This document shows, piece after piece, positions 17,990-26,858 of a DNA stretch of 64,000 nucleotides (positions are counted from its first letter, which is position 1; every line of letters begins with the position of its first letter). The stretch comes from Lewinellaceae bacterium (GTDB lineage: Bacteria > Bacteroidota > Bacteroidia > Chitinophagales > Saprospiraceae): positions 408,501 through 472,500 of the forward strand of contig JADJOD010000001.1 in NCBI GenBank assembly GCA_016713985.1. The letters run 5' to 3'. A model generated the notes under the pieces. That model saw only the letters and a program-made list of their open reading frames with translations. It searched no databases and had not been told where the DNA came from. The position numbers were made by a program, and so were the translations under genes.

Positions 17990-19063
17990 TTAAAACAAAC
18001 GCAACTGCGACGTTTTAAACTGTTCGTGCAAGTCCAGATTATAAGCGGGCATTGTTTTGTCGTGGAAAAACTTCTGTTTTGCAATCCGGAATTGCTCGTG
18101 AACGATATCTGCGATATTGCCTTCGCCGCGCATCCGTTTGCCGAAGCGTTTTTCCTGCAAATGGCCGCCGTGGGTGTCGCGGATGCGGTTGAGCACCCGG
18201 TCGGCGCGGCCGGGCATCGTTTTTCGGATCCAGTCTTCAAAAATTGCGGCAATATCGCCGTTCAGGCGTACCATAGAATGACCGACACCCAAGGCCCCGC
18301 AACCGGCCGCCGTTTTTACTACGGAAAAAACCTCGTGATCGTTCAGGCCCGGAATGATGGGCGCCATCATGACGAATACGGGAATACCCGCTTTTGACAG
18401 GGTTTCCACGGTTTTCAGGCGTTGTTTCACCGATGCCGTGCGTGGTTCCAGAAACTGGCGCAATTCTTCGTTTAACGTGGTGATGCTGATGGCGACACTC
18501 ACAAGCCGTTCGGCGGCAAGGTGTTGTAACAGGTCGAGGTCGCGCAGGACCAGACTGTTTTTGGTGATTACACCCACGGGATGCCGGTATTTCCAGAACA
18601 CTTCTAAGCAGGCGCGGGTGATGCGGAACTTTCGCTCGGCCGGCTGGTACACGTCCGTGTTGCCGGCAAACATGACCGGCGCGGCTATCCAGGACTTTTT
18701 TTTCAGTTCGTTTTCAAGCAACTCCGCAGCGTTGCGTTTTACCAGGATTTTGCGTTCAAAGTCAAGCCCGGCGCTGTAACCCCAGTACGGGTGTGTGTTG
18801 CGGGCATAGCAATAAATGCAGCCGTGTTCACAACCCTGGTAGGGATTCATACTCCATTCCATCGGGATGTCGGGACTACTCACCCGGTTGAGGATGGTTT
18901 TGGGATGGGTTTCGAGGTATTCGGTTTTCAAGCTGTCTTCTTCCCAGTCGCCGGAGGCCAAAGCCCAGTCGACGGGCGCCTGATCGCGCACGATTTTTTC
19001 GTAAGGAGAAGGTGGATTGATTTGGGCGCCCCGCCCGCGCAGAAAAGGTTCTTGTCCGGCCAT
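17990..19063 (-). CDS. Radical SAM protein, PA0069/SplB-like family
   Basis: 357 residues from ATG 19063 (MAGQEPFLRGRGAQ); five upstream codons including another Met are possible. The radical-SAM cluster motif is CEHGCIYCYARNTHPYWGY, i.e. CxxxCxxC with the HxYW extension typical of this family, which is related to spore photoproduct lyase but of unknown substrate. Other family stretches are NRVSSPDIPMEWSMNPYQG, MFAGNTDVYQPAERK and VGVITKNSLVLRDLDLL. It probably binds a 4Fe-4S cluster and SAM in the cytoplasm. A TATATTTG box lies about 15 bp before the start. tRNA-Gln is the next feature downstream, 105 bp after the stop. Confidence 0.88.
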   Translation of the reverse strand: MAGQEPFLRGRGAQINPPSPYEKIVRDQAPVDWALASGDWEEDSLKTEYLETHPKTILNRVSSPDIPMEWSMNPYQGCEHGCIYCYARNTHPYWGYSAGLDFERKILVKRNAAELLENELKKKSWIAAPVMFAGNTDVYQPAERKFRITRACLEVFWKYRHPVGVITKNSLVLRDLDLLQHLAAERLVSVAISITTLNEELRQFLEPRTASVKQRLKTVETLSKAGIPVFVMMAPIIPGLNDHEVFSVVKTAAGCGALGVGHSMVRLNGDIAAIFEDWIRKTMPGRADRVLNRIRDTHGGHLQEKRFGKRMRGEGNIADIVHEQFRIAKQKFFHDKTMPAYNLDLHEQFKTSQLRLF

Positions 19064-19154
19064 TGCAAATATTTGCACAAATATAACACAAAATATATCT
19101 TAATTATCAAAAAAACAAACAAATATTTTTAAAAAACAGATTTACTTTTACGAG

Positions 19155-20480
19155 GTGAATAAATGGATACAAGGGGGCTACTGTGCCCTGTTTGCCCTGC
19201 TGCCCTGGTCGCTGGAATGTTCTTTGGGCTCCTGGAGAATAAATCTGCCCAGCGAGCCGCTGATCGGCCTTTTGGGTTTGGGCTTAGGCTGGGTCGTGCT
19301 GACGAATCCGGAGCGCTTGCGCCAGGCCTTTTCCGGCAACCGTTTTTTATCGGCAAGTGCAGCCTGGATCGGCTGGATGGCCGTTTGCGCCACCTGTTCT
19401 TCCATGCCGCTCGTTTCGTGGAAATACTGGGTTGTGGAAACGGGTCATTGGTGGGTTTTTGCGGCGGGTGTGGCTTTGGTTCCGGCAGTTTGGCAAAAGG
19501 CATTCCCGTTTTTCGCCGTTTCCACGGCGGGTGTGGTGGTTTACAGTCTCGCACACCACGCCATGTATCATTTCCGGGCGGATCAGGCAATTCTGGCGCC
19601 GATGCCCTTTTTCCCCGAACATACGATGTACGGGGCGGTCATAGCGATGGTTATTTTTAAACCCGGAAGGTTGTTTAAACCGTACCGCCCCTGGCTGTTA
19701 TTCGATCTGTTGTTGCTGACCGGGTTGTTTTTTTCCTTCAGCCGGGGCGCCTGGGGCTCCGTAATCGTCGCGGGCGCGGTTGGATTGTTTCTGCATTTTC
19801 GGGAAAAAAGGCGCCTGATCCTGGCATTCGGCCTTCTTTTTTGCCTCACGGCGGTGTTTTTTCGCGCAGAAATTGCCGGTTTTGCGTCGAAGGATGTCTC
19901 CCTGCAGGAAAGGGGCAATCGTTATTCCTGCGCGTTCCGGATGGCGCAAGACCGGCCCTGGTTGGGTTTTGGCCCGGGCACGTACCAATTTCAGTACCTT
20001 CCCTATCAGCGACCGGAAGAAATGACCCGGATCAGCGTGACAGAGGCCATGACTTCGCGTATTCCCGGGCGGGGCGGCGGCGCGCATTCCGAGTATCTGC
20101 AGGTGCTTTCGGAAACCGGCCGGCCGGGTTTGCTCCTGTTTTTAATCATGGTGACAACGGCCTTTTGGGGTGTTACCGGCCGTTATGTCCGGTCAAATAA
20201 CACTGAGGATCAAATTATTATGCTGCTGCTGATCCTGGCCTTGCTGGCGTACTTTCTGCACGGACTGATCAATAATCTGCTCCACGACGGGCGTGTTGCG
20301 GCCCTAGTATGGGGCATGATGGCGGTTGGCAGTAGCAGTAGCAGTAGCAGTAGCAGTGGCAGTGGCAGTAGGCAGGGCAGTCAGATTCCCCTTCTTTTTA
20401 CTTCCCGCAGGATGAAAGACAACTCGCGGCCCGCGTCGCCGGTGACGGAGGAGTTTTCCTGTGCGCGCCGGATCAGATAG
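19155..20480 (+). CDS. O-antigen ligase/polymerase-like membrane protein (Wzy_C family)
   Basis: 441 residues with around ten hydrophobic segments and the Wzy_C-type loop: SFSRGAWGSVIVAGAVGL, WLGFGPGTYQFQYLPY and GAHSEYLQVLSETGRPGLLLF. Such proteins ligate or polymerise lipid-linked glycans on the outer face of the inner membrane, fitting the glycosyltransferases at 7.5-11.7 kb. The start is GTG at 19155. The protein proper seems to end near residue 391 (WGMMAVG); after that the frame goes through a hexamer repeat (SSSSSSSSSGSGS) and then the antisense of the proline dehydrogenase 3' end for about 35 codons before a stop. The repeat seems to have displaced the native stop. The convergent overlap with the next gene is 100 bp. 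Confidence 0.75.
   Translation: MNKWIQGGYCALFALLPWSLECSLGSWRINLPSEPLIGLLGLGLGWVVLTNPERLRQAFSGNRFLSASAAWIGWMAVCATCSSMPLVSWKYWVVETGHWWVFAAGVALVPAVWQKAFPFFAVSTAGVVVYSLAHHAMYHFRADQAILAPMPFFPEHTMYGAVIAMVIFKPGRLFKPYRPWLLFDLLLLTGLFFSFSRGAWGSVIVAGAVGLFLHFREKRRLILAFGLLFCLTAVFFRAEIAGFASKDVSLQERGNRYSCAFRMAQDRPWLGFGPGTYQFQYLPYQRPEEMTRISVTEAMTSRIPGRGGGAHSEYLQVLSETGRPGLLLFLIMVTTAFWGVTGRYVRSNNTEDQIIMLLLILALLAYFLHGLINNLLHDGRVAALVWGMMAVGSSSSSSSSSGSGSRQGSQIPLLFTSRRMKDNSRPASPVTEEFSCARRIR
20328..20369. repeat. AGCAGT/GGCAGT hexamer repeat
   Basis: Seven hexamers: GGCAGT, four AGCAGT, then two GGCAGT. They lie at the 3' end of the O-antigen-ligase-like gene and are read in frame as alternating Ser/Gly. It is the same repeat type and order (AGCAGT then GGCAGT) as the block near 3929-3994 read on the minus strand. 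Confidence 0.85.
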
Positions 20481-21583
20481 GGGATAACTTCGCGGACCTG
20501 GCCATACGGCACGTATTTGCTGACCCGGAATCCGGCGGCGGCGAGGTTGAAGGTGAGGTTGTCACTCATGCCGTACAACTGGCTGCACATCGTATTCGGG
20601 TGGTCGTGTGGAATCCCTTTTTTATTCATCAAATCTACCTGCAACAAGGCGCTGTCGGCATTATGGCTGGCATTGCAAAAGGCGAGGGTGTCGAGGTGGT
20701 CGATACAAAAACGCAACGCGGTATTGTAGTGATCGTCGGTGGCGTTTTTGTCCGGGTTGATGGGGTTTTCGTAACCGTAGGAAGCGGCGTAGAAGGCTTC
20801 TTTTTCCATATAAGCGCCACGTACCAGTTTGGCGCCCAGCAGGAAACCCGCCTGGCGGGCGCGGTCGTAGCTGTCGATGAGAAACTGAAGGCGGTCTTTG
20901 CGGTACATCTGGAATGTGTTGTACACGACCACCCGTTTTTTGTTATACCGTTTCATCATGAGCCACACCAAGTGGTCGATCGTGTCCTGTATCCAGCTTT
21001 CTTCGGCGTCAATAAAAACGGACACCCCTTTGTTGGCGGCATGGTAACAAACGGCGTCGATACGTTTCAAAACATTCCGGTACTCGCTGAGTTCCTCCCG
21101 TGTGAGCGTGGGCCGGTGTTGTACCTTTTCGAGCAAATGAAACCGCGCCAGGCCGGTAACTTTGGTACTGACGACCGGAATATGCGGCGACCGGGAGGCA
21201 AAGTCGATAGCCCGGATATTTTCATTCATCGTGTGGTTGAAATCCGTCTCCGTTTCTTTGGCTTCGGCGCCGTAATCGAGGATGGTGAGGGTGTTGTATT
21301 GCGCCAGTTTGTCGATGTTGGGCTGGCTGTCCAGCAAGGTGGTGCCGCCAACAAACTGCGGGAAGACGGTTTTTTTAACGATTGCCTCGGCAAAGGGCAT
21401 TCCGTTTTCCACGGCCCAGAGGGCGAGCCGGGATCCGTATTTAACAAGCCAGGGTTTATTCATCATGCTGAACAACCAGGCGGCCTTTTTCATCTCGCGG
21501 TCCGTGAGGTGTGAAAAAGCGATTTCTGTATTGGAAAAATCAACTGCGGGCATATTTGGCTTTGATTCGGACACGGCGCTCAT
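20381..21583 (-). CDS. Proline dehydrogenase (single-domain)
   Basis: 400 residues from ATG 21583. The FAD-dependent PRODH barrel oxidises proline to pyrroline-5-carboxylate. Recognisable parts are STKVTGLARFHLLEKVQ, VSVFIDAEESWIQDTIDHL, KLVRGAYMEKE, CNASHNADSALLQ and the C-terminal YGQVREVIPYLIRRAQENSS with the Arg-Arg substrate-binding pair. It lacks the aldehyde dehydrogenase half of PutA. ATG 21583 overlaps the aroE stop as ATGA, indicating translational coupling; MPAVDFSNTE at 21553 is an alternative start. Its 3' end overlaps the convergent membrane-protein gene by 100 bp. Confidence 0.9.
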   Translation of the reverse strand: MSAVSESKPNMPAVDFSNTEIAFSHLTDREMKKAAWLFSMMNKPWLVKYGSRLALWAVENGMPFAEAIVKKTVFPQFVGGTTLLDSQPNIDKLAQYNTLTILDYGAEAKETETDFNHTMNENIRAIDFASRSPHIPVVSTKVTGLARFHLLEKVQHRPTLTREELSEYRNVLKRIDAVCYHAANKGVSVFIDAEESWIQDTIDHLVWLMMKRYNKKRVVVYNTFQMYRKDRLQFLIDSYDRARQAGFLLGAKLVRGAYMEKEAFYAASYGYENPINPDKNATDDHYNTALRFCIDHLDTLAFCNASHNADSALLQVDLMNKKGIPHDHPNTMCSQLYGMSDNLTFNLAAAGFRVSKYVPYGQVREVIPYLIRRAQENSSVTGDAGRELSFILREVKRRGI

Positions 21584-22335
21584 GGGTGGTTGGTTTGCCA
21601 TATTTTCCAGGCTGCTTCCGCTTGCAACTGCAACATTTCCAGTCCGTTTTTTACGGCGCAACCCTGCGCTTCGGCGCGCTGCAAAAGTAGTGTTTCGGGC
21701 GGATTGTACACGAGATCATAGACCAAATGTTTGGGCCCCAGTCGGTCGAAAGGCAAATCCGGACAAGTGTCCACTTCCGGGTAAGTCCCCAAGGGTGTTG
21801 TATGGACGATCAGGGAATAATCGCCGGCAGGCAGACGCTGAAAAGTATCGTAGGAAACCCGGTCATCCTCCTCCGGGTTTCGGGAAACGAAGCGGTACAC
21901 GATGCCCAGTTTTTTTAAAACAAAAGCCACCGCCTTCGACGCGCCGCCGGTACCCAGCACGATCGCCGACGATCCTGCCTTTGCCCAATACCCGCCGTTT
22001 ATTGCCAGCAGCGATTGCCGGAAGCCGATGACGTCGGTATTGAACCCCGTCAGCCGCCGGTTGTTGATCCGGATACAATTCACCGCCCCTACTTCACGGG
22101 CTGTTTCGTCCAAGTCGTCGAGGTAAGCCATGACGGCTTCTTTATGCGGAATGGTAACACTCAAACCCCGCAGATCGGGTTGTGCCGACAGCAGTGCGGG
22201 CAATTCCGCAACTTCCCGGAGTGGAAACAAATCAAAACGAGCGTCATCAATCCCTTCCCGGACAAATTTTTCCGCAAAATATTTCTGCGAAAAAGAATGC
22301 CCGAGCGGGTAACCGATGAGTCCGTAAAGTTGCAT
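21580..22335 (-). CDS. aroE: Shikimate dehydrogenase
   Basis: 251 residues, slightly shorter than the typical 270. It reduces 3-dehydroshikimate with NADPH in aromatic amino acid synthesis, in the cytoplasm. The N-terminal substrate-binding domain has YGLIGYPLGHSFSQKYF and GLSVTIPHKEAVMAYLD with the catalytic Lys (IPHK); INNRRLTGFNTDVIGF is the NTD motif. The Rossmann domain has AIVLGTGGASKAVAFVL. The C-terminal GLEMLQLQAEAAWKIWQ is typical. It is intact and overlaps the proline dehydrogenase start by 4 bp (ATGA), so the two are probably one transcript although the pathways differ. A DUF4139 gene lies 53 bp upstream on the same strand. Confidence 0.95.
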   Translation of the reverse strand: MQLYGLIGYPLGHSFSQKYFAEKFVREGIDDARFDLFPLREVAELPALLSAQPDLRGLSVTIPHKEAVMAYLDDLDETAREVGAVNCIRINNRRLTGFNTDVIGFRQSLLAINGGYWAKAGSSAIVLGTGGASKAVAFVLKKLGIVYRFVSRNPEEDDRVSYDTFQRLPAGDYSLIVHTTPLGTYPEVDTCPDLPFDRLGPKHLVYDLVYNPPETLLLQRAEAQGCAVKNGLEMLQLQAEAAWKIWQTNHP

Positions 22336-22388
22336 GGATTGCTGGATTGTTGATTGTTGGATTGCTGGATTGCTGAAAAAAAAGATAT

Positions 22389-24001
22389 TTAGAGGTCAAC
22401 GTATACTTTGTAGGCGTACTTCCATTTTTTCTCTTCACCCGGTTTCAGTTCGATCACCCATTCCACTTCAAAAGAAGGATTGACCCGCAAGGTAGCCTGT
22501 TCCTGGGCGCTTGTCCATTTTTGTTCGGAGGAAAGCGGGGCGCCTTCTATGTTGCGGCGGATTTTCAGGGTCACCGGTTCTTTTTTATAATTGACGGCGT
22601 ATACCTGCCCCTCCACTTTCACTTCGTCGTAGCTCCGGCTGAAAAACAGGAAGGTGTTTTCCTTGCGTTCCACATCGCCTTCACCGTGTGTTACTTTTAT
22701 TTCGGGGGTCTGGGCGATTTTTACCTTGCATTTGGCCGTGGGAGGGGTGTAAGGCAGGTCATCCTGACTGAGCGGATACGTCACACCGCCGGACTGAGAC
22801 AATATATTCGCCACGCCGGTGGTGAAAGGAAACTGCGTCGGGTTGGTGAACTCCACATAATGCGACACCGGATTTTTGGGTTCGTTCGGATTGGGCCGCT
22901 GGTCGTAGTAGGTCGTAAAACTGTTGGGGCCCGCGCCCGGAAGCCGGCATTCGTAAAAATGGGCGGGTTCCACTTCGGTTTCGAAGATGGGGAACTGGTA
23001 GCGGCTGTTTTTGGGGAAATTGCCCGGTTTTACGGTGTAAAAAAAGAAATCCTCGGCCTGGGCGCCTTCAAAATTTTCGCCGGAAACGGAGACCGTAGTT
23101 TCCTCCAGATAATTATACACTTCGGGTCTCATATAATTGTCGCGCAACACCCGCTGGGCGCCGGCGAAGTAGTTCGGACTGTTTTGCTGCATCATCCACT
23201 GACTGGCAAAATCCACCATCCAGTCGGGCCGGTTGGCAAACCTGAAGTTCGGCACACCCACGGCGAGGCGTAATTCGGCATCACCGAGGTCTTCCGCGTC
23301 GTTGGCGATTTCGGCGCGCAGGCTGAGGCGGCTTTTTCCTTTTTCCGCGAGGGTGAGGCTGTAGACCGGCGCCCAGCCTAAGTTGTTGGTCAGGTACAAC
23401 ATCCCGATCTCCTGCTCCGGTTTTGTGTTTTTGAAGTTGATCGCCAGCGTTTCTTCCGTTTTTTTGTAAAGCGTTTTGGATTCGAAATCGAGTTTGGGTT
23501 TTTCCGGAAAATCGATCCGCGCAATTTGTATGGCATTAAACGTCAGCCAGTTGCCCGTGGTGGTCCGGAGATGTACCCGGTAATTATTAGACGTTGAATA
23601 ACCGGGTGGCGGCATTAGTTTTTCCACTTTTTCAAGGGTGCCGGATTCCACCTGTGGCGCGCTGCCCGAGTTAAGTGTAAGCCAGACGGTCGCCGATTTT
23701 CCGATGTTGGCCTGAAGCAGGGCCACGTTATCATTTTGAAGTTCTTTTACGTCCACCGAATCCTGGCGCGAAAAAACGGAGGCCAGTTCGTCGGTGGGGG
23801 AAGTGATCCAGAATGTGCCGTAAAGGGCTTTCGGCAGCTCTTTTGTTTCGTAGCGACCGTTTTTTACGGGCACTTTGCCCGATTTGTACAGGAGCGATTG
23901 ATTACTTTTGAAGATCGTAACCGTTCGGATTGCAAGATTTTGTGCCGAGGTTGCGAAGCAGAACAGAACGAAAACGGGGAACAGGGAGACTGTTTTTTCA
24001 T
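22389..24001 (-). CDS. DUF4139 domain protein, exported, frameshifted in the signal peptide
   Basis: About 538 residues. The DUF4139 region is clear: TLYKKTEETLAINFKN, LYLTNNLGWAPVYSLTL, SLRAEIANDAEDLGDAELRLAVGVPNF (positions about 185-260) and the C-terminal VNPSFEVEWVIELKPGEEKKWKYAYKVYVD. Function is unknown; the N-terminal DUF4140 partner domain of larger relatives is absent. The open frame starts internally at GTG 23873, but upstream DNA encodes a signal peptide ending CFATSAQ. The ATG at 24001 is one base out of frame: ATG is followed by six A where seven would give MKKTVSLFPVFVL. I place the start there, with a one-base deletion in the A run. No partner genes suggest a role; a divergent LOG-family gene lies beyond a hairpin. 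Confidence 0.7.
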
Positions 24002-24129
24002 GGTAACGCGGGTTGTTGCTGTGTCAGGGAGAATAGAGGGTTGCTTGTGATAAACGTAAAAGTTTTAATTTTTGCCTTTAAAAGATTGATTTTTTCAATA
24101 ATTTGCACAAAACTTTGCAACTGAAAAAC

Positions 24130-24166
24130 AAAAGAGCCTTTCCGACCCGTTCGGAAAGGCTCTTTT
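24130..24166. terminator. Terminator-like hairpin between divergent genes
   Basis: A perfect hairpin with 16-bp arms (AAAAGAGCCTTTCCGA and complement, 5-nt loop CCCGT) flanked by A and T tracts. It sits between the divergent DUF4139 and LOG-family genes, where no transcript should end, so it may insulate the two promoters or lie in a leader. Confidence 0.7.
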
Positions 24167-24191
24167 GTCCCCACCATTTAATTTTTGTATT

Positions 24192-24950
24192 ATGATTAAT
24201 CAGGAAAAAGAAGCGAACGATCCCGCCACGAAAACGCATGAAAACGGCGAAACGCCCCACAAAATGAAAAAGTGGAGCAAAATGCGCGGCGAAAACGCCT
24301 GGACGATGTTCAAGGTGATGGCGGAATTTGTCGACGGATTCGAAACACTCAACAAAATCGGGCCCTGTATCTCCATTTTTGGCTCGGCGCGCACCAAACC
24401 CGGCACCCATTATTACGAACTGGCCGTTAAAATCGCCAGCCGCCTCACCGAAGAAGGATACGGCATCATCACCGGCGGCGGCCCCGGCATTATGGAAGCG
24501 GGCAATAAAGGCGCCTGGATGAAGGGTGGCCCTTCCGTCGGGCTAAACATCGACCTGCCGTTCGAGCAAAACCACAACACCTTTATATCGCCGGATAACA
24601 ACCTGAAACACAGGTATTTCTTCGTACGAAAGGTGATGTTTGTCAAATACGCCCAGGCCTTTGTGGTGATGCCCGGCGGCTTCGGCACACTCGACGAAAT
24701 GTTCGAGGTACTAACGCTGGTGCAGACCAAAAAGATCACGCCGGTACCCATCGTGCTGGTGGGAAAAGAATTCTGGGAAGGGCTGAAAAACTGGATCATC
24801 GAGGTGATGCTCGAACGCCACCACAACGTCAGCAACGACGACATGGACCTGTTTTATATCACCGACAGCCCCGACGAAGTGGCGCAGTATATCAACCATT
24901 TTTATGCGGGCGACCGGGTGGAAAAACTCTCCCCCAATTTCGAATTGTAG
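24192..24950 (+). CDS. LOG family (TIGR00730) nucleotide phosphoribohydrolase
   Basis: 252 residues from ATG 24192. The Rossmann-type LOG fold is shown by ISIFGSARTKPGTHYYE, the motif GIITGGGPGIMEAGNKGA and the catalytic motif VVMPGGFGTLDEMFEVLTL (PGGxGTxxE). These proteins, often misnamed lysine decarboxylases, hydrolyse nucleoside 5'-monophosphates to free base and ribose phosphate. The N-terminal 60 residues (KMKKWSKMRGENAWTMFKVM) are a helical extension common in Bacteroidota members. A TA-rich box (TAATTTTTG) ends 4 nt before the ATG. It is monocistronic: the next gene is convergent. Confidence 0.85.
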   Translation: MINQEKEANDPATKTHENGETPHKMKKWSKMRGENAWTMFKVMAEFVDGFETLNKIGPCISIFGSARTKPGTHYYELAVKIASRLTEEGYGIITGGGPGIMEAGNKGAWMKGGPSVGLNIDLPFEQNHNTFISPDNNLKHRYFFVRKVMFVKYAQAFVVMPGGFGTLDEMFEVLTLVQTKKITPVPIVLVGKEFWEGLKNWIIEVMLERHHNVSNDDMDLFYITDSPDEVAQYINHFYAGDRVEKLSPNFEL

Positions 24951-25312
24951 AATTTTATTAAATTTTTTTGGAATACCTGTTCACGGTTTTCGGGGTAACC
25001 GCATTATCTCATGAAAACCACATGAAAATGTTTTGTACCGGCGGCTGATAAATTCCAAAAAAGCGCACCCTGTGTGACCCCGCATACGGCCAGGGCTCCA
25101 ACAACCAAAACCCCAAAACCACCCCGATACCAATACCTCAAAATCCCCGAATCCCAATCGCCAACGATCGCCGGGAAACCACGCATCAGCAACCCCGAAA
25201 GGTTTCCCCGGCGAGCGTGGTGAAGTTTCAAAAACAAACTTCGGGGGAAAAAATATCCGGTTTTTCAACAACAGGAGCCATTCCGATATTCGGCGATGGT
25301 TCCTGTTCTATT
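24951..25312. other. Intergenic region between convergent genes
   Basis: 362 bp with no convincing gene. A C-rich, G-poor stretch (about 25093-25160) gives four G runs on the minus strand. An imperfect inverted repeat, AACAGGAGCCAT (25270-25281) with ATGGTTCCTGTT (25296-25307), sits 6 bp from the anti-sigma-like gene's stop and may act as its terminator. Confidence 0.5.
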
Positions 25313-26077
25313 TTACCGGAGCGCGTCCAGCGCATTTTGCGCTTGTTTTCGAAAGGTGATTCCGTCTTTCGAATTCAGGTAGGCCTGAAGTGTTTTTTGT
25401 GCCTGCACCCGGTCGCCGGCGCCTGCGTAAGCGAGCCCGAGGTAATAATAAGCCGGTACCTGGTAGATATGGTCCGTTGCTGTTACAGGTTGCAGGGCGA
25501 CGACGGCGGCGGCATACTGGTGGTCGCCGAGCAAAGCAACGCCCTGGTAGAAGCGGTATTCCGGTTTTTCGGGAAAATCGGCGACGACGGCGCTCAGGGC
25601 TTGTGCCGCTTCCCGGAACCGGGTGGTATCGTTGTACAACTGGAAAGCGTCGAGCACCGATTGCGGGACGGGGTCGTTGCGGTCGTCGGGCCCGCCCAGG
25701 CTCATGGATGGAAGTTTATTGGGATAGTATTGAAAATTGCTGTCGGCGATCGCCTGGAGACTCGGCGCGGGTTTGTCAGGCCGGGTTAAAAACCAGCAGG
25801 CAGCGGCAAACAGCGTTATGGCAGCGGCGACGGAAAGTGCTCTTTTCCAATATATTACCGGGCGAAAAGGCGCTTGAAGGTTGTTTTTCCAGTCCGGGTT
25901 TTGGATGCCGTCGGAAAGCGACATCTTTTTTACCTGCCCGGCCAGACGTTGCCGCCACTCGAATTCGCGAGCCGCTTCCGGGTCGTTTGCCAGCAATTCC
26001 TGTAAGGCCCCGGCTTCGGCATTTGTCAGGGTATTGGAAAAATAGGATTCGATAAGTTGGTCGGTGCGGGTGTTCAT
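25313..26077 (-). CDS. TPR-containing membrane protein, probable anti-sigma factor
   Basis: 254 residues. The N-terminal 55 residues (MNTRTDQLIESYFSNTLTNAEA..., EFEWRQRLAGQVKKM) look like the acidic helical head of zinc-free Bacteroidota anti-sigma proteins. One membrane segment follows at about residues 80-97 (ALSVAAAITLFAAACWFL). The C-terminal part is TPR-like (ALSAVVADFPEKPEYRFYQGVALLG, YYYLGLAYAGAGDRVQAQKTLQAYL) and should face the periplasm. The gene starts 21 bp after the ECF sigma gene on the same strand, the usual sigma/anti-sigma order, so it probably holds the sigma factor at the membrane and senses an envelope signal through the TPRs. This is inferred from position and topology. 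Confidence 0.75.
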   Translation of the reverse strand: MNTRTDQLIESYFSNTLTNAEAGALQELLANDPEAAREFEWRQRLAGQVKKMSLSDGIQNPDWKNNLQAPFRPVIYWKRALSVAAAITLFAAACWFLTRPDKPAPSLQAIADSNFQYYPNKLPSMSLGGPDDRNDPVPQSVLDAFQLYNDTTRFREAAQALSAVVADFPEKPEYRFYQGVALLGDHQYAAAVVALQPVTATDHIYQVPAYYYLGLAYAGAGDRVQAQKTLQAYLNSKDGITFRKQAQNALDALR

Positions 26078-26098
26078 AATTGTCGTGTTTCGAAGGGA

Positions 26099-26644
26099 TT
26101 AGGATTCATTTTTTCGGATCCTGTCGAGGCAACGTTTTCTGATCTGCCGGACCACTTCGGGGCTTGCATAACCAAGCACGTCGGCGATTTCCTGGCTGGT
26201 CATTTCCTCTTTGTAGGTGAGGATCAGGATGCTTCTACAGGGTTCTCCAAGGGCGTTTACTTTAGCCCAGAGGTTATCATTATCTTGATTTTCAATTATT
26301 TGCGATTCCACACCCGGGTCAGTTTCCTGTATTGGAGGAAGGTTTTCACTGCCCGGCATGGAAATCCTTTTGTTTTTTCGCAGAAAAGCCTGGATCAGTT
26401 TTTTTCCGATACCGAACAAGTAGGTACACAGGGTTCCAACCAAGCCGACAAGCCTGCCGGATTCGATGTTGAGCACCATGATCATCAGTGCATTTTGAAA
26501 AATGTCGGCGAGATCATGAGCGCCTGCCGAATGATGTTCCCGCCCCCACCGGATAAACTTGGGGCGGCATGTTGTATAAATACCGGACACCACCCCGTTG
26601 GGGTCGCGCCGGAACTCGGCTAGTTCATCCCGTTTTTCAGTCAT
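26099..26644 (-). CDS. ECF-type RNA polymerase sigma factor
   Basis: 181 residues. Region 2 is seen in DLADIFQNALMIMVLNIESG and LVGTLCTYLFGIGKKLIQAFL, and region 4, the -35-binding helix-turn-helix, in LGEPCRSILILTYKEEMTSQ and IADVLGYASPEVVRQIRKRC. No region 3 is present, as in ECF factors. It diverges from the PKD/CHAT operon with a 214-bp gap between the start codons and is followed by a probable membrane anti-sigma gene. It likely directs RNA polymerase to envelope-response promoters, perhaps including the divergent operon; that link is inferred from arrangement only. Confidence 0.85.
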   Translation of the reverse strand: MTEKRDELAEFRRDPNGVVSGIYTTCRPKFIRWGREHHSAGAHDLADIFQNALMIMVLNIESGRLVGLVGTLCTYLFGIGKKLIQAFLRKNKRISMPGSENLPPIQETDPGVESQIIENQDNDNLWAKVNALGEPCRSILILTYKEEMTSQEIADVLGYASPEVVRQIRKRCLDRIRKNES

Positions 26645-26781
26645 ACTGGTTGTTTGCCGAAAGGCTGCCGGATTGTTGAAGTACTTGCAGCCCGTCAGGC
26701 AAATGTAGAGACGGGACTTTAGTGGTTAATGCCTTTAGCCGAAAAAATGTTAACGGCGGCGTATTGTTATTTATAAAAAAT

Positions 26782-26789
26782 TATATTTG
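26782..26789 (+). promoter_or_regulatory. Putative -7 box of the PKD/CHAT operon
   Basis: TATATTTG matches TAnnTTTG in an AT-rich stretch 70 bp before the ATG at 26859. The nearest upstream TTG is only 15 bp away, shorter than usual, so a promoter of the divergent ECF sigma factor could equally operate in this 214-bp region. Confidence 0.4.
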
Positions 26790-26858
26790 TATTGCTTTTG
26801 CGGTTAATGTTCACGTTTTATCTGTTAAAGGCATTATTCTTCCAAAAAATATGATCAA

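Noticed and set aside
25093..25160. G-quadruplex on the minus strand
   Set aside because: G runs are present but unevenly spaced and outside any promoter; too weak to call.
24981..25271. Possible small ORF, 96 codons, minus strand
   Set aside because: Trp/Gly-rich composition from a C-rich stretch; no start context, signal or motif; lies between convergent genes.
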